A stretch of DNA of 64,000 nt from CAVYXF01 sp963772335 (GCA_963772335.1 CAVYXF010000008.1:558001-622000); one strand, 5' to 3'; positions 43,036-52,506 are shown, counted from the stretch's first letter. The notes: generated by a model from the sequence alone, not told the origin. Numbers and translations: made by a program.

Positions 43036-44841
43036 GTGGCGGACGCCCAGCCAAAGCGCAGTGCCATTCAGCGCAGACGGAGATGGCGCTCGCGTGCCGC
43101 TTATGCGCGCCGGCAGCGCATCATGCTGAACAGCACAAGCGATGGCAGCCAACGCCAGCTTACTGTGAACGCCATGCTTGATTGCGGCTGGGGCAGGCTG
43201 CTCTTCGGCCAGACTTTTGCCGATCCGCAGCAATTGTGCGAGGTGCTGGGGGCGGAAGGACCCGACCGGCGCGATATCGCCTTCTATATCAGTGAGCCCC
43301 ACGTCGTGCTCGCTGCAGCGCCGCAGGAGCTGTTCCTCGATCCCTCGCACACGTTCCGGCTGGACCTTTCGACATATACGACTGGACCCGTGCGCCAGCC
43401 GCGCGGCTTCTTCATCCGGCGTCTGTCGTCCAAGATCGATGCCGAGCAGGTGAACCGGATCTATCTGGCACGTCAGATGGTACCTGTCGCGCCGGAATTC
43501 TTCTGGTCGCATCGCGACAACCGCTCGATAACGGTGCTGGTCGCCGAGGATGAGGCGACCGGCAATGTCATCGGCACGATCATGGGCGTGGATCATGCAC
43601 GAGCCTTCAACGATCCTGACCATGGCTCCAGTCTGTGGTGCCTGGCCGTCGATCCGCAGGCGCGTTATCCGCGGATCGGCGAGGCGCTGGTGCGACGCAT
43701 TGCCGACCATTTCCGCACGCGCGGCGCCGCCTATCTCGACCTTTCCGTGCTGCACAACAACGAAGGCGCCATTGCGCTCTATGAGAAGCTCGGCTTCCGC
43801 CGCGTGCCCTATTTCGCGGTGAAGCGCAAGAATCCGATTAATGAGCGGCTGTTCACCGGAGCCTCGCCCGCGGATGAGCTTAACCCCTATGCGGCCATTA
43901 TCGTGAATGAGGCGCTCCGCCGCGGCATTCATGTCGAGGTGACAGACGCCGAAGGCGGCTTTTTCCGACTGATCTATGGCGGCCGCAGCGTGCATTGCCG
44001 CGAGAGCCTTTCGGAATTCACCACCGCCATCGCCATGTCGATCTGCGACGACAAGGCGGTGACGCGGCGTGTCGTGGCTAAGGCCGGCGTTAGCGTACCG
44101 GAACAGATGCAGGCGACCGGCGCGGGAGCGGGAGATGACAGCTCGCTCGCCGCTTTCCTGAAGCAGCATCGCGCTGTGGTGGTCAAGCCGGCCCGCGGCG
44201 AGCAGGGCAGGGGCGTTGCCGTCGGGCTTACGATGCCGGAGGAAGTCGCTGCCGCGATCGAGACCGCGAGGAGTTTTTCCGATCAGGTCGTCATCGAGCA
44301 GATGGTGGAGGGGACCGATCTGCGCATTATCGTGATCGATTACCGGGTTGTCGCCGCCGCGATCCGCGTGCCGGCGCGCGTGGTCGGCGATGGGCGCGCG
44401 ACCATCCGCGACCTTATCGAGGCGCAAAGCCGGCGCCGTGCCGCCGCGACCCGCGGGGAGTCCACCATTCCCTTGGATGCCGAGACGGAGCGGTGCTTAC
44501 GGCGCACAGGTCACGGGCTCGGCGATGTGCTTCCGGAAGGCATGGAGATCCAGGTGCGCAACACCGCCAATCTGCACACGGGCGGCACCATCCACGATGT
44601 GACCGATGAGCTGCATCCTCAGCTTGCGGCGGCGGCCATAGCAGCGGCGCGGGCCATCGAGATTCCCGTCGTCGGCATCGACTTCATGGTAAAAAGTCCG
44701 CGTGAGCCGGATTACGCCTTCATCGAGGCGAATGAGCGCCCGGGCCTTGCCAATCACGAGCCTCAACCGACCGCAGAGCGCTTTGTCGATCTGCTGTTCC
44801 CCCTCTCGATCCCCACAGCACTGCGGCTCGCCCGCCAATAA
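43036..44841 (+). CDS. ngg: N-acetylglutaminylglutamine synthetase
   Basis: A GNAT plus ATP-grasp fusion (TIGR03103 type). An upstream in-frame ATG at 42991 overlaps asnO, but the GTG at 43036 has an ideal AGAGGAGG site 5 nt before it, so I prefer 601 aa. The GNAT part (about 120-270) has LWCLAVDPQARYPRIGEALV and VLHNNEGAIALYEKLGFRRV. The ATP-grasp ligase part (about 300-590) has VVVKPARGEQGRGVAVGLT, VIEQMVEGTDLRIIVID and FIEANERPGLANHEPQP. It acetylates glutamine and forms the Gln-Gln bond, giving the dipeptide that AsnO amidates. Confidence 0.93.
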   Translation: MADAQPKRSAIQRRRRWRSRAAYARRQRIMLNSTSDGSQRQLTVNAMLDCGWGRLLFGQTFADPQQLCEVLGAEGPDRRDIAFYISEPHVVLAAAPQELFLDPSHTFRLDLSTYTTGPVRQPRGFFIRRLSSKIDAEQVNRIYLARQMVPVAPEFFWSHRDNRSITVLVAEDEATGNVIGTIMGVDHARAFNDPDHGSSLWCLAVDPQARYPRIGEALVRRIADHFRTRGAAYLDLSVLHNNEGAIALYEKLGFRRVPYFAVKRKNPINERLFTGASPADELNPYAAIIVNEALRRGIHVEVTDAEGGFFRLIYGGRSVHCRESLSEFTTAIAMSICDDKAVTRRVVAKAGVSVPEQMQATGAGAGDDSSLAAFLKQHRAVVVKPARGEQGRGVAVGLTMPEEVAAAIETARSFSDQVVIEQMVEGTDLRIIVIDYRVVAAAIRVPARVVGDGRATIRDLIEAQSRRRAAATRGESTIPLDAETERCLRRTGHGLGDVLPEGMEIQVRNTANLHTGGTIHDVTDELHPQLAAAAIAAARAIEIPVVGIDFMVKSPREPDYAFIEANERPGLANHEPQPTAERFVDLLFPLSIPTALRLARQ

Positions 44842-44846
44842 AGACA

Positions 44847-46016
44847 ATGCAAAGATTGCCGATCGATACCGACTACCTGCAGAACTGTCTGGCGAAGCTT
44901 CTCGCGATCCCCAGTCCAACCGGCTACACGGATACCATCGTGCGCGAATGCAGTGCGGAGCTCAAGCGCCTGCGCGTGCCGTTCGAGCTGACGCGGCGCG
45001 GGGCGATCCGCGCGATTGTCGGCGGGCACGAGCCGCGCGGCGCACGCGCGATCATCGCCCATCTCGATACGCTCGGCGCGCAGGTCAAGCGTATCAAGCC
45101 GAATGGGCGGCTCGAGCTTGTGCCGATCGGCACCTGGTCGGCGCGTTTTGCCGAAGGTGCCCGCTGCAGCATTCTCTCCGAGGCCGGCATCTATCGTGGC
45201 ACCATCCTGCCGCTCAAGGCGTCGGGCCACACTTACGACGACGAAGTGGACGCCGCCCCGATCGGGTGGCCGCATGTCGAGCTGCGCATCGATGCTCTCT
45301 CTCGCACTGAAGAGGAGACGGTCCGGCTCGGCATCGAAATCGGCGATACGATCGCCGTCGATCCACAGCCCGAATTTTTGGACAACGGCTTCATCGTCTC
45401 CCGCCACCTTGACGACAAAGCTGGCGTTGCGGTGATGCTCGCCGCGCTCAAGGCAATCACCGAGGCAAAGCCGGATCTGCCCGTCGACACTTACTGGCTG
45501 TTCACGATTGCCGAGGAGGTCGGCGTTGGCGCCTCATCTATCCTCACGCACAACGTCGCCTCAATGGTGACGATCGACAATGGCACCTCCGCGCCGGAGC
45601 AGAATTCGGCCGAGTTCGGCGTGACCATCGCCATGGCCGATATGGCGGGCCCGTTCGACTACCACCTCACCAAGAAGCTGGTGCAGCTCTGTCACGAGAA
45701 TGAAATCCGTTGCCAGAAGGATGTGTTCCGCTATTACCGGTCGGACTCCGCCTCAGCCGTGGTTGCTGGCCATGATGTCCGCACAGCCCTGATTACGTTC
45801 GGGGTTGATGCCTCGCATGGCTATGAGCGCACCCACATGCATGCGCTGCGCTCGATCGCCGAGCTGATCACGGTCTATCTGACGAGCCCGGTGAATATCG
45901 AGCGGGACGCGGAGGAAATGGCACCGGGGCTTAAAGGGTTCACCAAGCAGCCGATGGCAAAAGCCGCGGCCGAGGTACCGGAAGAAGTGCCGGAAGAACC
46001 GGCTGATCGGGGGTGA
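44847..46016 (+). CDS. NAGGN-system M42-family peptidase
   Basis: A 389-aa metallopeptidase-like protein of the TIGR03106 type, 5 bp after ngg. It has the dinuclear metal-site elements of the M42/M20 clan: ARAIIAHLDTLGAQVKRIKP, DNGFIVSRHLDDKAGVAVML, FTIAEEVGVGASS (catalytic Glu pair) and GVDASHGYERTHMHAL. It is the regular third gene of NAGGN operons and is thought to process or degrade the dipeptide, but its precise role is not established. The tail EVPEEVPEEPADRG is a short acidic repeat. Confidence 0.92.
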   Translation: MQRLPIDTDYLQNCLAKLLAIPSPTGYTDTIVRECSAELKRLRVPFELTRRGAIRAIVGGHEPRGARAIIAHLDTLGAQVKRIKPNGRLELVPIGTWSARFAEGARCSILSEAGIYRGTILPLKASGHTYDDEVDAAPIGWPHVELRIDALSRTEEETVRLGIEIGDTIAVDPQPEFLDNGFIVSRHLDDKAGVAVMLAALKAITEAKPDLPVDTYWLFTIAEEVGVGASSILTHNVASMVTIDNGTSAPEQNSAEFGVTIAMADMAGPFDYHLTKKLVQLCHENEIRCQKDVFRYYRSDSASAVVAGHDVRTALITFGVDASHGYERTHMHALRSIAELITVYLTSPVNIERDAEEMAPGLKGFTKQPMAKAAAEVPEEVPEEPADRG

Positions 46017-46094
46017 GGTGCCGTTTGATTTTACCGCCCGCGCCGGCGTTATGTGTCCGGCACCTAAGATGTGCCGCCGCTTTACCTAGCTAGC
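46017..46094. other. Spacer
   Basis: Short spacer after the NAGGN operon. No T-tracted terminator seen. It leads directly into the 183-bp tandem repeat. Confidence 0.4.
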
Positions 46095-46460
46095 GATGCG
46101 CAAGAGCAAAGCGCAGCGATCAGCACGCATATTGTCGTGGGAGAAAAGAGGGGAGATCTGCATGCGCAGAGCCGCTGCCAGCATGTGAGGACAAAGCGGG
46201 CTGCCGCCTCGCGGTCGCCAGCCATCGCTTATCAATAAGGTTTGACGGCTGGCCGCCGCCTCGCGGCCGTCGCCATCGATGCGCAAGAGCAAAGCGCAGC
46301 GATCAGCACGCATATTGTCGTGGGAGAAAAGAGGGGAGGTCTGCAGGCGCAGAGCCGCTGCCAGCATGTGAGGACAAAGCGGGCGGCCGCCTCGCGGTCG
46401 CCAGCCATCGCTTATCAATAAGGTTTGACGGCAGGCCGCCGCCTCGCGGCCGCCCGCCAT
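46095..46460. repeat. 183-bp tandem repeat, two units plus partial
   Basis: Unit 1 at 46095-46277 and unit 2 at 46278-46460 differ at only a few positions; a third partial unit (CGCTTATCAATAAGGTT) follows at about 46463-46481. Each unit contains GCGGCCGCGAGGCGG-type GC-rich segments and, on the minus strand, ACCTTATTGATAAGCGATGG. 183 is 61 codons, so extra units do not shift a reading frame. The array overlaps the 3' end of the peroxidase frame. Confidence 0.9.
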
Positions 46461-48723
46461 CGCTTATCAATAAGGTTCGATGACCCCTGCATCCAGGAGG
46501 AAGTTCCGCATCAGATAACGTGGCCTTCCTCGCTTTCCCGCCATAGCTGCCCGGCCCGGCATTTCGCGATGTGCTGCCGCGAACTTCGGGCTCATAAGCG
46601 AGCCCCTTGCCGGTCTTCTCCCTGAAATGTTCGAGGAGCCCCACCAGCACCTCGCCCACGATCGTGCCGCCGACCGGACCGAGGCTGTTCCCCCCGTCCC
46701 CGCCATAGCCCCGCCGCGGACCTGGCTCGTAGGCGACCGGCTCGAGCGGCGGCCGGCCTCGATAAGGCGCGCCATAGGCTGGCGTATAGGCCAGGTTCCG
46801 GCTCATGCCGAACAGCCCCGCCTCCTGCAGTACATAGTACCAAAGCGGGGTCTCCTCGCCTTGCAGGAAATACCGGGTGCGCTCATCCGGCGGCAGCAGG
46901 AAATTCTGCCAGCCTCCCGCATAGCGTCCCTGTCCGTCCCCGCCGCCATATCCGCCTGGCAGTGCACCGCGGCTAGCGAGGACGGGGAGGATTTGCTCGG
47001 CGACCGCCTGACCGGAGGGCAGGTAGAACACGCGGCCGCGCTGGAGATTGCGCACCGGAAGGTCCGCAACTTCCGCGGGGCCAACGACATTGGCGGAGCT
47101 TAGCGCGTAGAGCGCCGGCGTGACCAGCGGGTCGATGCGTCTCGCCCAGTTGAAACCAGGGGGCGGAGCCTCATCGATCTCGAAGAAGTAGCGCCAGTCG
47201 ATCAGATGCCGCGGGGTCAGTGGCTCGAAAGCCCGAATTCCATCCTCTCGGCCACGGCCACGGCCGCGAAACAGAGAGACCCGATAATCCTCCCGGAGCT
47301 GGTAATAGGAGGCGACCTGCGAATGACCGTAGCGGAAGGCGGCGACCGTGAACTCGACCGGAATATAGGGGTCGCGCAGCCGTCCGTCTTTGCCCTGAAA
47401 GCCATGCGGGAAGTAGAAGTCGCGCCCGCGGGTGAAGAGGTCGGCGGTTCGCTGATAGCCGATCAGCCAGGGCAGCAAATCCTCCGCGATGACGCGGTGG
47501 TAATAATGGAGCACATGATCGCGCGCGGTCTCGAAGAGCTCCTTCTTCACCGGTTCGGGCAGCGCATCGGCAAGGCGATAGATGCTGCACACATTGGAGC
47601 CGCAATAATGGTAGCGGTGACGGCCGAAGCGCCGGCCGACCAGCACATCGACGGTACGGTTGTGAAAGGAGACGACCGCCGCGTGAAGCTGTGCCACGAT
47701 CAGATTTTCATCATCGCGGGGATCACCGATGAGGGCCGTCGCCGCCCCGCCATGCGGGCCGGACAGCTGGCTCGGCTCGGCTCTGAGCAGGTCGTTGCGG
47801 AGATAAGCGCCGTCGCCGTCCAGCAGCCGTCCGGTGCGCAGATAGGGCAGCTTGTAGAGATAGGGCGCGGCGCCGGGGCCTTTGCCATAGACATTGTCGA
47901 GGTCGAGATCGGGCGTGCGCGTATTCTCGACCTCATCACCGCGGATGCCATTCCCGAGATTCGTTGAGAGGTCGAGGCTGATATCGTGGTCGACCAACTG
48001 TCCGAGGAAGGTGTAGCCTGCGGGCATGTTGCCGGCGCCCGCCAGATCCTCCGGATCGCCGGGCTCGCGCATGGCTTCACCCAGCGCGCGAAGCGCGCCG
48101 AGACTGCTCGGCTGGGCAGGCAGACCGCGCCCGCCGGGATAGGCTGGGCCTAGAACGGGAAACAGCCGTCCGAAACCGCGATAGCGGTTCAGCTCGAAGT
48201 CCGGCGCGAGCGGCAGCTCCGGGTCGGGTGCGCCGGGCGGCAGGCTGGCGTCATCGGCCCGTTCGGGATAGCCGGGCGCTCTGATGGATCGCGGGTCATC
48301 GGCATAATCGCCGCTTACGTCTTTCGGCGCCGCATAGCCAGGCCCCGGCTCAAAGCGCGGCTCGGGAAGGGGCTCGGGCCTGGCATAGCGTCCGACCAAG
48401 GCATCGTCGGGGACCCTCGGATCGTAATACGGCTCCGGCCCGTAGGGATGATGGTGGGATTTGCGCAAGGGAGCCGGATAGGCTTTTTTCGGCCAATCCT
48501 CGGTTATGGTCATCAGGTTGAGGCCGCCCTGTAGGGGCGCCTCGAATTTCGGCTGCCCCGTTTCCGCTGGCCGCAGGGGTGGTTGGTGTTCCAATCGCTC
48601 ATCGGCGAGCGCCAAGCTTGCAGCGAAAGCAAAGGCCATCGTCATCAGGCCCAGCCGCGCCGCTCGGCTGAATGACTGGGAGAAACACTTTAAAGCACGC
48701 GACGAATACCGGCCGCCACCCAT
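46303..48723 (-). CDS. Animal-type heme peroxidase family protein
   Basis: The start ATG at 48723 follows a G-rich site; a GTG at 48735 is possible. Signal peptide (up to about residue 40, ...FAFAASLALADE). The catalytic domain has the distal His in FLGQLVDHDISLDLS (about 244), NTRTPDLDLDNVYG, HNRTVD, and the proximal His in FRYGHSQVASYYQL (about 466), then LGPVGGTIVGEVLVGLLEHF. The open frame runs on to 46303 through repeat DNA. However, the family-like end MRNFLLDAGVIEPY is in another frame, stopping at 46467. One extra base near 46588 in TTCGGG would explain this, so the native gene probably ends at 46467. Confidence 0.85.
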   Translation of the reverse strand: MGGGRYSSRALKCFSQSFSRAARLGLMTMAFAFAASLALADERLEHQPPLRPAETGQPKFEAPLQGGLNLMTITEDWPKKAYPAPLRKSHHHPYGPEPYYDPRVPDDALVGRYARPEPLPEPRFEPGPGYAAPKDVSGDYADDPRSIRAPGYPERADDASLPPGAPDPELPLAPDFELNRYRGFGRLFPVLGPAYPGGRGLPAQPSSLGALRALGEAMREPGDPEDLAGAGNMPAGYTFLGQLVDHDISLDLSTNLGNGIRGDEVENTRTPDLDLDNVYGKGPGAAPYLYKLPYLRTGRLLDGDGAYLRNDLLRAEPSQLSGPHGGAATALIGDPRDDENLIVAQLHAAVVSFHNRTVDVLVGRRFGRHRYHYCGSNVCSIYRLADALPEPVKKELFETARDHVLHYYHRVIAEDLLPWLIGYQRTADLFTRGRDFYFPHGFQGKDGRLRDPYIPVEFTVAAFRYGHSQVASYYQLREDYRVSLFRGRGRGREDGIRAFEPLTPRHLIDWRYFFEIDEAPPPGFNWARRIDPLVTPALYALSSANVVGPAEVADLPVRNLQRGRVFYLPSGQAVAEQILPVLASRGALPGGYGGGDGQGRYAGGWQNFLLPPDERTRYFLQGEETPLWYYVLQEAGLFGMSRNLAYTPAYGAPYRGRPPLEPVAYEPGPRRGYGGDGGNSLGPVGGTIVGEVLVGLLEHFREKTGKGLAYEPEVRGSTSRNAGPGSYGGKARKATLSDAELPPGCRGHRTLLISDGGRPRGGGLPSNLIDKRWLATARRPPALSSHAGSGSAPADLPSFLPRQYAC

Positions 48724-48936
48724 GACACACCCCACTTCATGGGGGCGATCTTTAAAGAAATTACTTAATTAACGATAAATGTGATCCAAATTTTACACGA
48801 ATTGCCGAGTCCCGCACATGGCTGCAAGGTCCGGGACGCCTCTGGCGATTGCGGCATATAGAAAAGCGTTGCCGACGCCTTAGCTAGGAACTATGGCTCA
48901 GGCGAGGTGTTTGTCCGAACCGGGGAGGGCTATGCC

Positions 48937-49551
48937 GTGCTCACAAGATTCTTCGCCAGAATTTTTACTGTCCTTGCAATTATTTCGGTCGGCATCGGAC
49001 TCTCAGGCTGCGGAGTCAACAACATCCCGACCTATGAGCAGGAAGCCAAGGCCAAATGGTCGGAAGTGCTGAACCAGTATAAGCGCCGCGCCGATCTCGT
49101 GCCCAATCTCGTCGAGTCGGTAAGGGGTTTTGCCGATCAGGAGCGCAACGTCCTCACCCAGGTGACCGAAGCGCGGTCCAAGGCCACCTCCGTCCCGGTG
49201 CCGGCCGACATCGTCAATAATCCCGAGGCAATGAAGCGCTTCCAGGAGGCGCAGAACACTCTGACTGGCGCGCTGCGCCAGCTCCTGGTCGTGGTCGAGC
49301 GCTATCCCGACATCAAATCCGGGCAGAACTTCCTGACCCTGCAGAGCCAGCTCGAAGGGACGGAGAACCGCATCGCGATTTCGCGGCGCGACTATATCGA
49401 GGCGGTGCGCAAATATAACACCGAGATCACCACCGTTCCCGGCCGGTTCTGGAAAATCCTCTATCCGAGTGCCAAGGAGATGGCGACCTTCGACATCACC
49501 CCGCAGGAAATGGAGGCCCCGAAGGTCAACTTTCAGCCGAACAAAGGTTAG
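48937..49551 (+). CDS. LemA family lipoprotein
   Basis: The GTG at 48937 has GGGAGG about 8 nt upstream; an earlier GTG at 48907 has no site. The 204-aa product starts with a hydrophobic segment ending GLSGC (Cys25), which looks like a lipobox. The LemA domain follows: YEQEAKAKWSEVLNQYKRRADLVPNLVESV, QEAQNTLTGALRQLLVVVERYPDIKS and NRIAISRRDYIEAVRKYN. LemA proteins are helical membrane proteins of unknown function, nearly always encoded with TPM-domain proteins as here. Confidence 0.9.
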   Translation: MLTRFFARIFTVLAIISVGIGLSGCGVNNIPTYEQEAKAKWSEVLNQYKRRADLVPNLVESVRGFADQERNVLTQVTEARSKATSVPVPADIVNNPEAMKRFQEAQNTLTGALRQLLVVVERYPDIKSGQNFLTLQSQLEGTENRIAISRRDYIEAVRKYNTEITTVPGRFWKILYPSAKEMATFDITPQEMEAPKVNFQPNKG

Positions 49552-49596
49552 CGCGGGGCGAAACGTAAGGCTTGAGACCAAGGCCAGGAGTGCCTC

Positions 49597-50406
49597 ATGA
49601 CGCAAGCCCACGCTGCCCGCGTTCTCGTCCTCCTCGCATGGCTGTGCGTTGTCGCTGCAGCGTGCGCTCAAGCTGAGCCGCGCTTTCCGGCGCTAACCGG
49701 CCGCATCGTGGATGAGGCCGGGCTGCTGAGCGCAGCCGACCGCGAGGAGCTCACCCGGACGCTGGAGGCGCTGGAGCAGAAATCCTCCGATCAAGTGGTG
49801 ATCTACACCACCAAGTCGCTGCAGGGCTATCCCATCGAGGATTTCGGCTATCAGCTCGGCCGGTTCTGGGGCATCGGCCAGAAGGGCACGAATAATGGGG
49901 TGATCCTCCTCGTTGCGCCCAACGACCGCAAGGTGCGCATCGAGGTCGGCCGGGGCCTCGAACCACAGCTCACCGATGCGATGTCGGCGCTGATCATCCA
50001 GAATGCCATCCTCCCCGCCTTTCGCCGCGGTGATTTCCCCGCCGGCATCAAGGCCGGCATCCGCGACATCCAGGATGTGCTGCTGGGCGACGCCGAGGCG
50101 GTCAAGGAGCGTGCGCGCTCGATCCAGAAGCGCAACGCCCCGGCCGGCGAAGACGCAGGTGCAACGATCCTCGTCATCTTGTTCATTCTTTTCATCATCG
50201 GCGTTGGCCTTTATCAGTCGCGCTATGCGTCCCAGCAGGCGCGCGCCGGCAATCTCGGGCGCAGCCGGCGCGCAAGTCGCGGCGGGAGCTATCCCGTCTT
50301 CATCCCCGGCGGCTGGGGCGGCGGCTCCGGAGGGGGAGGCGGCGGCGGCGGCTGGGGCGGCGGTGGCGGCGATTTCGGGGGTGGCGGTGCATCGGGCGGC
50401 TGGTGA
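49597..50406 (+). CDS. TPM-domain protein with Gly-rich tail
   Basis: A 269-aa protein with AGGAG 7 nt before the ATG. Signal peptide (1-26), then a TPM domain (LTGRIVDEAGLLSAADREEL ... SSDQVVIYTTKSLQGYPIED ... NGVILLVAPNDRKVRIEVGR ... IIQNAILPAFRRGDFPAGI). A membrane segment follows near 186-206 (ATILVILFILFIIGVGLY), then an Arg-rich and a Gly/Trp-rich C-terminus. This is the YgcG-type architecture. It is 45 bp after lemA and probably acts with it in the envelope; mechanism unknown. Confidence 0.9.
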   Translation: MTQAHAARVLVLLAWLCVVAAACAQAEPRFPALTGRIVDEAGLLSAADREELTRTLEALEQKSSDQVVIYTTKSLQGYPIEDFGYQLGRFWGIGQKGTNNGVILLVAPNDRKVRIEVGRGLEPQLTDAMSALIIQNAILPAFRRGDFPAGIKAGIRDIQDVLLGDAEAVKERARSIQKRNAPAGEDAGATILVILFILFIIGVGLYQSRYASQQARAGNLGRSRRASRGGSYPVFIPGGWGGGSGGGGGGGGWGGGGGDFGGGGASGGW

Positions 50407-50439
50407 GGCGGCCCGCAAGGATTAGCTGAGGGAAGGTTT

Positions 50440-51066
50440 ATGGTGCTCGTTTCCGAGACGGATCAGCAGAAAATCGCCGATGCCATCGCCGCGGCCGAGC
50501 GCACGACATCGGGCGAGATCGTTGCGGTGATAGCGCCGTCCAGCGGCAGCTATGTCTATGCCGCCTATTTCTGGCCGGCGATTGTGGCGCTTGCCGTCCC
50601 GCTGCCTCTCATCCATTGGACCTGGTGGCCGATCCAGACCATCTACATGATCCAGCTGGCCGTTTTCGCCGTGCTAACGCTGCTGCTTCTGTTTTACCGC
50701 CCTTTGCGGTTCCTCCTGGTGCCGCGCAGGCTGAAGCACAGGGTCGCACATCGCCGGGCGCTGGAGCAGTTCCTGGCCCAGAACCTGCACACAACGCCAG
50801 GGCGGACAGGGGTGCTCATCTTCGTATCGGTTGCGGAGCGCTTTGCAGAGATCGTCGCGGATTCGGAAATCCACCAGCATGTCGAGGCGGCGACCTGGCG
50901 CAGCATCGTCGATGATCTCACCGCCCAGATCGGACGGGGCGATCCGGTCGCGGGCTTTCTCGGCGCCATCCGGGCGGTTGCCGGGCCGCTTGCGGCCCAC
51001 TTTCCGCCCGGCGCTCATCCCGAGGGCAGCCTGCCCAATCACCTGATCGTGCTGCCTGCGGAATAG
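50440..51066 (+). CDS. TPM-domain membrane protein, second copy
   Basis: A 208-aa protein in the same operon, 33 bp after the first TPM gene, with a GGGAAGG site. The N-terminus (TDQQKIADAIAAAERTTSGE) begins the TPM fold, interrupted by two membrane segments (about 40-60 and 66-88), and continues RTGVLIFVSVAERFAEIVAD and GDPVAGFLGAIRAVAGPLAA. This split layout with no signal peptide is known for the third gene of LemA/TPM operons. Function unknown. Confidence 0.87.
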   Translation: MVLVSETDQQKIADAIAAAERTTSGEIVAVIAPSSGSYVYAAYFWPAIVALAVPLPLIHWTWWPIQTIYMIQLAVFAVLTLLLLFYRPLRFLLVPRRLKHRVAHRRALEQFLAQNLHTTPGRTGVLIFVSVAERFAEIVADSEIHQHVEAATWRSIVDDLTAQIGRGDPVAGFLGAIRAVAGPLAAHFPPGAHPEGSLPNHLIVLPAE

Positions 51067-51281
51067 CCAGCGGAGCATTGCTTCTCCTCTGCGCGCCGGC
51101 GAAATCGCCGCGCAAGCGGGATCCACTCTTCCACAGCACGTGTATCTGCTCACTGGATCCCCGTTTACACAGGCGTTTCGGCTGTGCCGGTGGCGCGCTG
51201 TTTCCATTTGACGCGATCAGGTTCTAGGCAACGCGGGGTAAACCCGCTAGACAGCTCTTCGGGCGTTGAGAGGGGCGCGTG

Positions 51282-52259
51282 ATGACCATCGGCCGGCGAA
51301 ATTTTCTGTATGCGGGCGGCCTCACCATGGCCGCCACGCTGTCTCTGCCGGCGCATGCCGCACCCGCCGGCGGCGCCTCGGTTGCGGATTTCGCCGTCGA
51401 ACCGAATGCCGGGCGTGATCAAACCGCAGCCCTGCAAGAAGCGCTCGACGAGCTGAGCCGGGCCGGGCAGCCAGTGATACTGCCCGCCGGAAGTTACCTG
51501 ACCGGCCCTTTGCGGCTGCCGAAGATGTGCACCCTCGTGGGCGTGCCAGGCCTGACAATTCTGCGCGCCAAAGGCTCAGGACCAATGCTCGCGGGCGAAA
51601 AGCTGGGTAGCCTTTACCTCTCCGGCATGGCCTTCGAAGGGCCAAGCAGCAAGGGCAGTGCTGCCCTCCTGTCGCTCGCCGACGGCGCGGTGAGCCTCAA
51701 TTCCTGCCGGTTCTCAGGCAGCGCCACTGCCGCCATCAAGCTCGACAAGTGCTCCGGTATCGTGCATTCCGCCGAGATCGCCGGCACCATTGGCACCGGC
51801 ATCAACGCAAGCCAAGCCGGCGCCCTGACCATCACGGCATGCCGCATCACCGGCTGCGACAGCGCCGGCATCGCCATATCGGGAGCCGGCGGGGATGGCG
51901 AAGGCTTCACCGCCCAGCAGAACCATCTGGGGGGCTGCGCGACCGGCATCGCCGCCGACAGCACCGGCATCGTGGCTGGCAATATCGTCAGCGCCGCCAG
52001 CCGCTTCGGCCTGAAATTAGGGCGCGCCGGCGGCCAGGGTCATGTCATGGCCCAGGGCAATCTCATTCGCGATTGCCGGATCGGCATCGGCGTGACCGCG
52101 TCCGGCGACGATATCATGGCGACCCTCAACCTCATCGCCGGCGCCAAGGACGGCGCGATCCGCGCCTTCGACGGCGAACGCCTCGTCGGCCCCGATCTTG
52201 TGCGCCAGAGCGCCGAGTCCTACCTCAATCTCATGGTCGCCGGGAACGTGGCGCGCTAG
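51282..52259 (+). CDS. TAT-exported repetitive protein (TIGR03808 type)
   Basis: From the ATG at 51282 (325 aa; a GTG codon immediately precedes it) the product starts MTIGRRNFLYAGGLTMAATL, a twin-arginine signal. The mature part resembles a parallel beta-helix: DQTAALQEALDELSRAGQPV, LRLPKMCTLVGVPGLTI and many short repeats of the form SxGIxxxxN.I (ITACRITGCDSAGIAISGAG, QNHLGGCATGIAADSTGIV). This is the family of TAT-translocated repetitive proteins in Rhizobiales, of unknown function; the fold is typical of pectin-lyase-like proteins but I see no catalytic residues I can assign. Confidence 0.88.
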   Translation: MTIGRRNFLYAGGLTMAATLSLPAHAAPAGGASVADFAVEPNAGRDQTAALQEALDELSRAGQPVILPAGSYLTGPLRLPKMCTLVGVPGLTILRAKGSGPMLAGEKLGSLYLSGMAFEGPSSKGSAALLSLADGAVSLNSCRFSGSATAAIKLDKCSGIVHSAEIAGTIGTGINASQAGALTITACRITGCDSAGIAISGAGGDGEGFTAQQNHLGGCATGIAADSTGIVAGNIVSAASRFGLKLGRAGGQGHVMAQGNLIRDCRIGIGVTASGDDIMATLNLIAGAKDGAIRAFDGERLVGPDLVRQSAESYLNLMVAGNVAR

Positions 52260-52260
52260 C

Positions 52261-52380
52261 GCATCGGACCGAAAAGTGGGAACCACTTTTCGGACAAATC
52301 CGATGCGCAAATAAACGACAGCATCGGACCGAAAAGTGGGAACCACTTTTCGGACAAATCCGATGCGCAAACAAACGTCA
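52261..52380. repeat. 60-bp tandem palindrome, two units
   Basis: Units 52261-52320 and 52321-52380 differ at two positions. Each contains a hairpin: GCATCGGACCGAAAAGTGGG with loop AA, then CCACTTTTCGG, ACAAAT and CCGATGC. The core is a widespread intergenic palindrome of Rhizobiales, as I recall. A third, diverged unit is at 58215-58259. The pair lies right after the TAT-exported gene and before parE, where it may end or stabilise transcripts. Confidence 0.9.
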
Positions 52381-52506
52381 TCCCCATGCGGCGCAACACG
52401 GCTTGCCAAATCGGCGGCGGGCGATCACCTTAGGCCGCCGCGACTTAGGTATCCTTCACGAAGTTATTGAAACAGGGCGTCACGCTTGGCTGACGAGGAT
52501 CAACGA

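Noticed and set aside
46095..46460. CRISPR-like array
   Set aside because: The units are 183 bp and nearly identical throughout with no variable spacers, so this is a simple tandem duplication.
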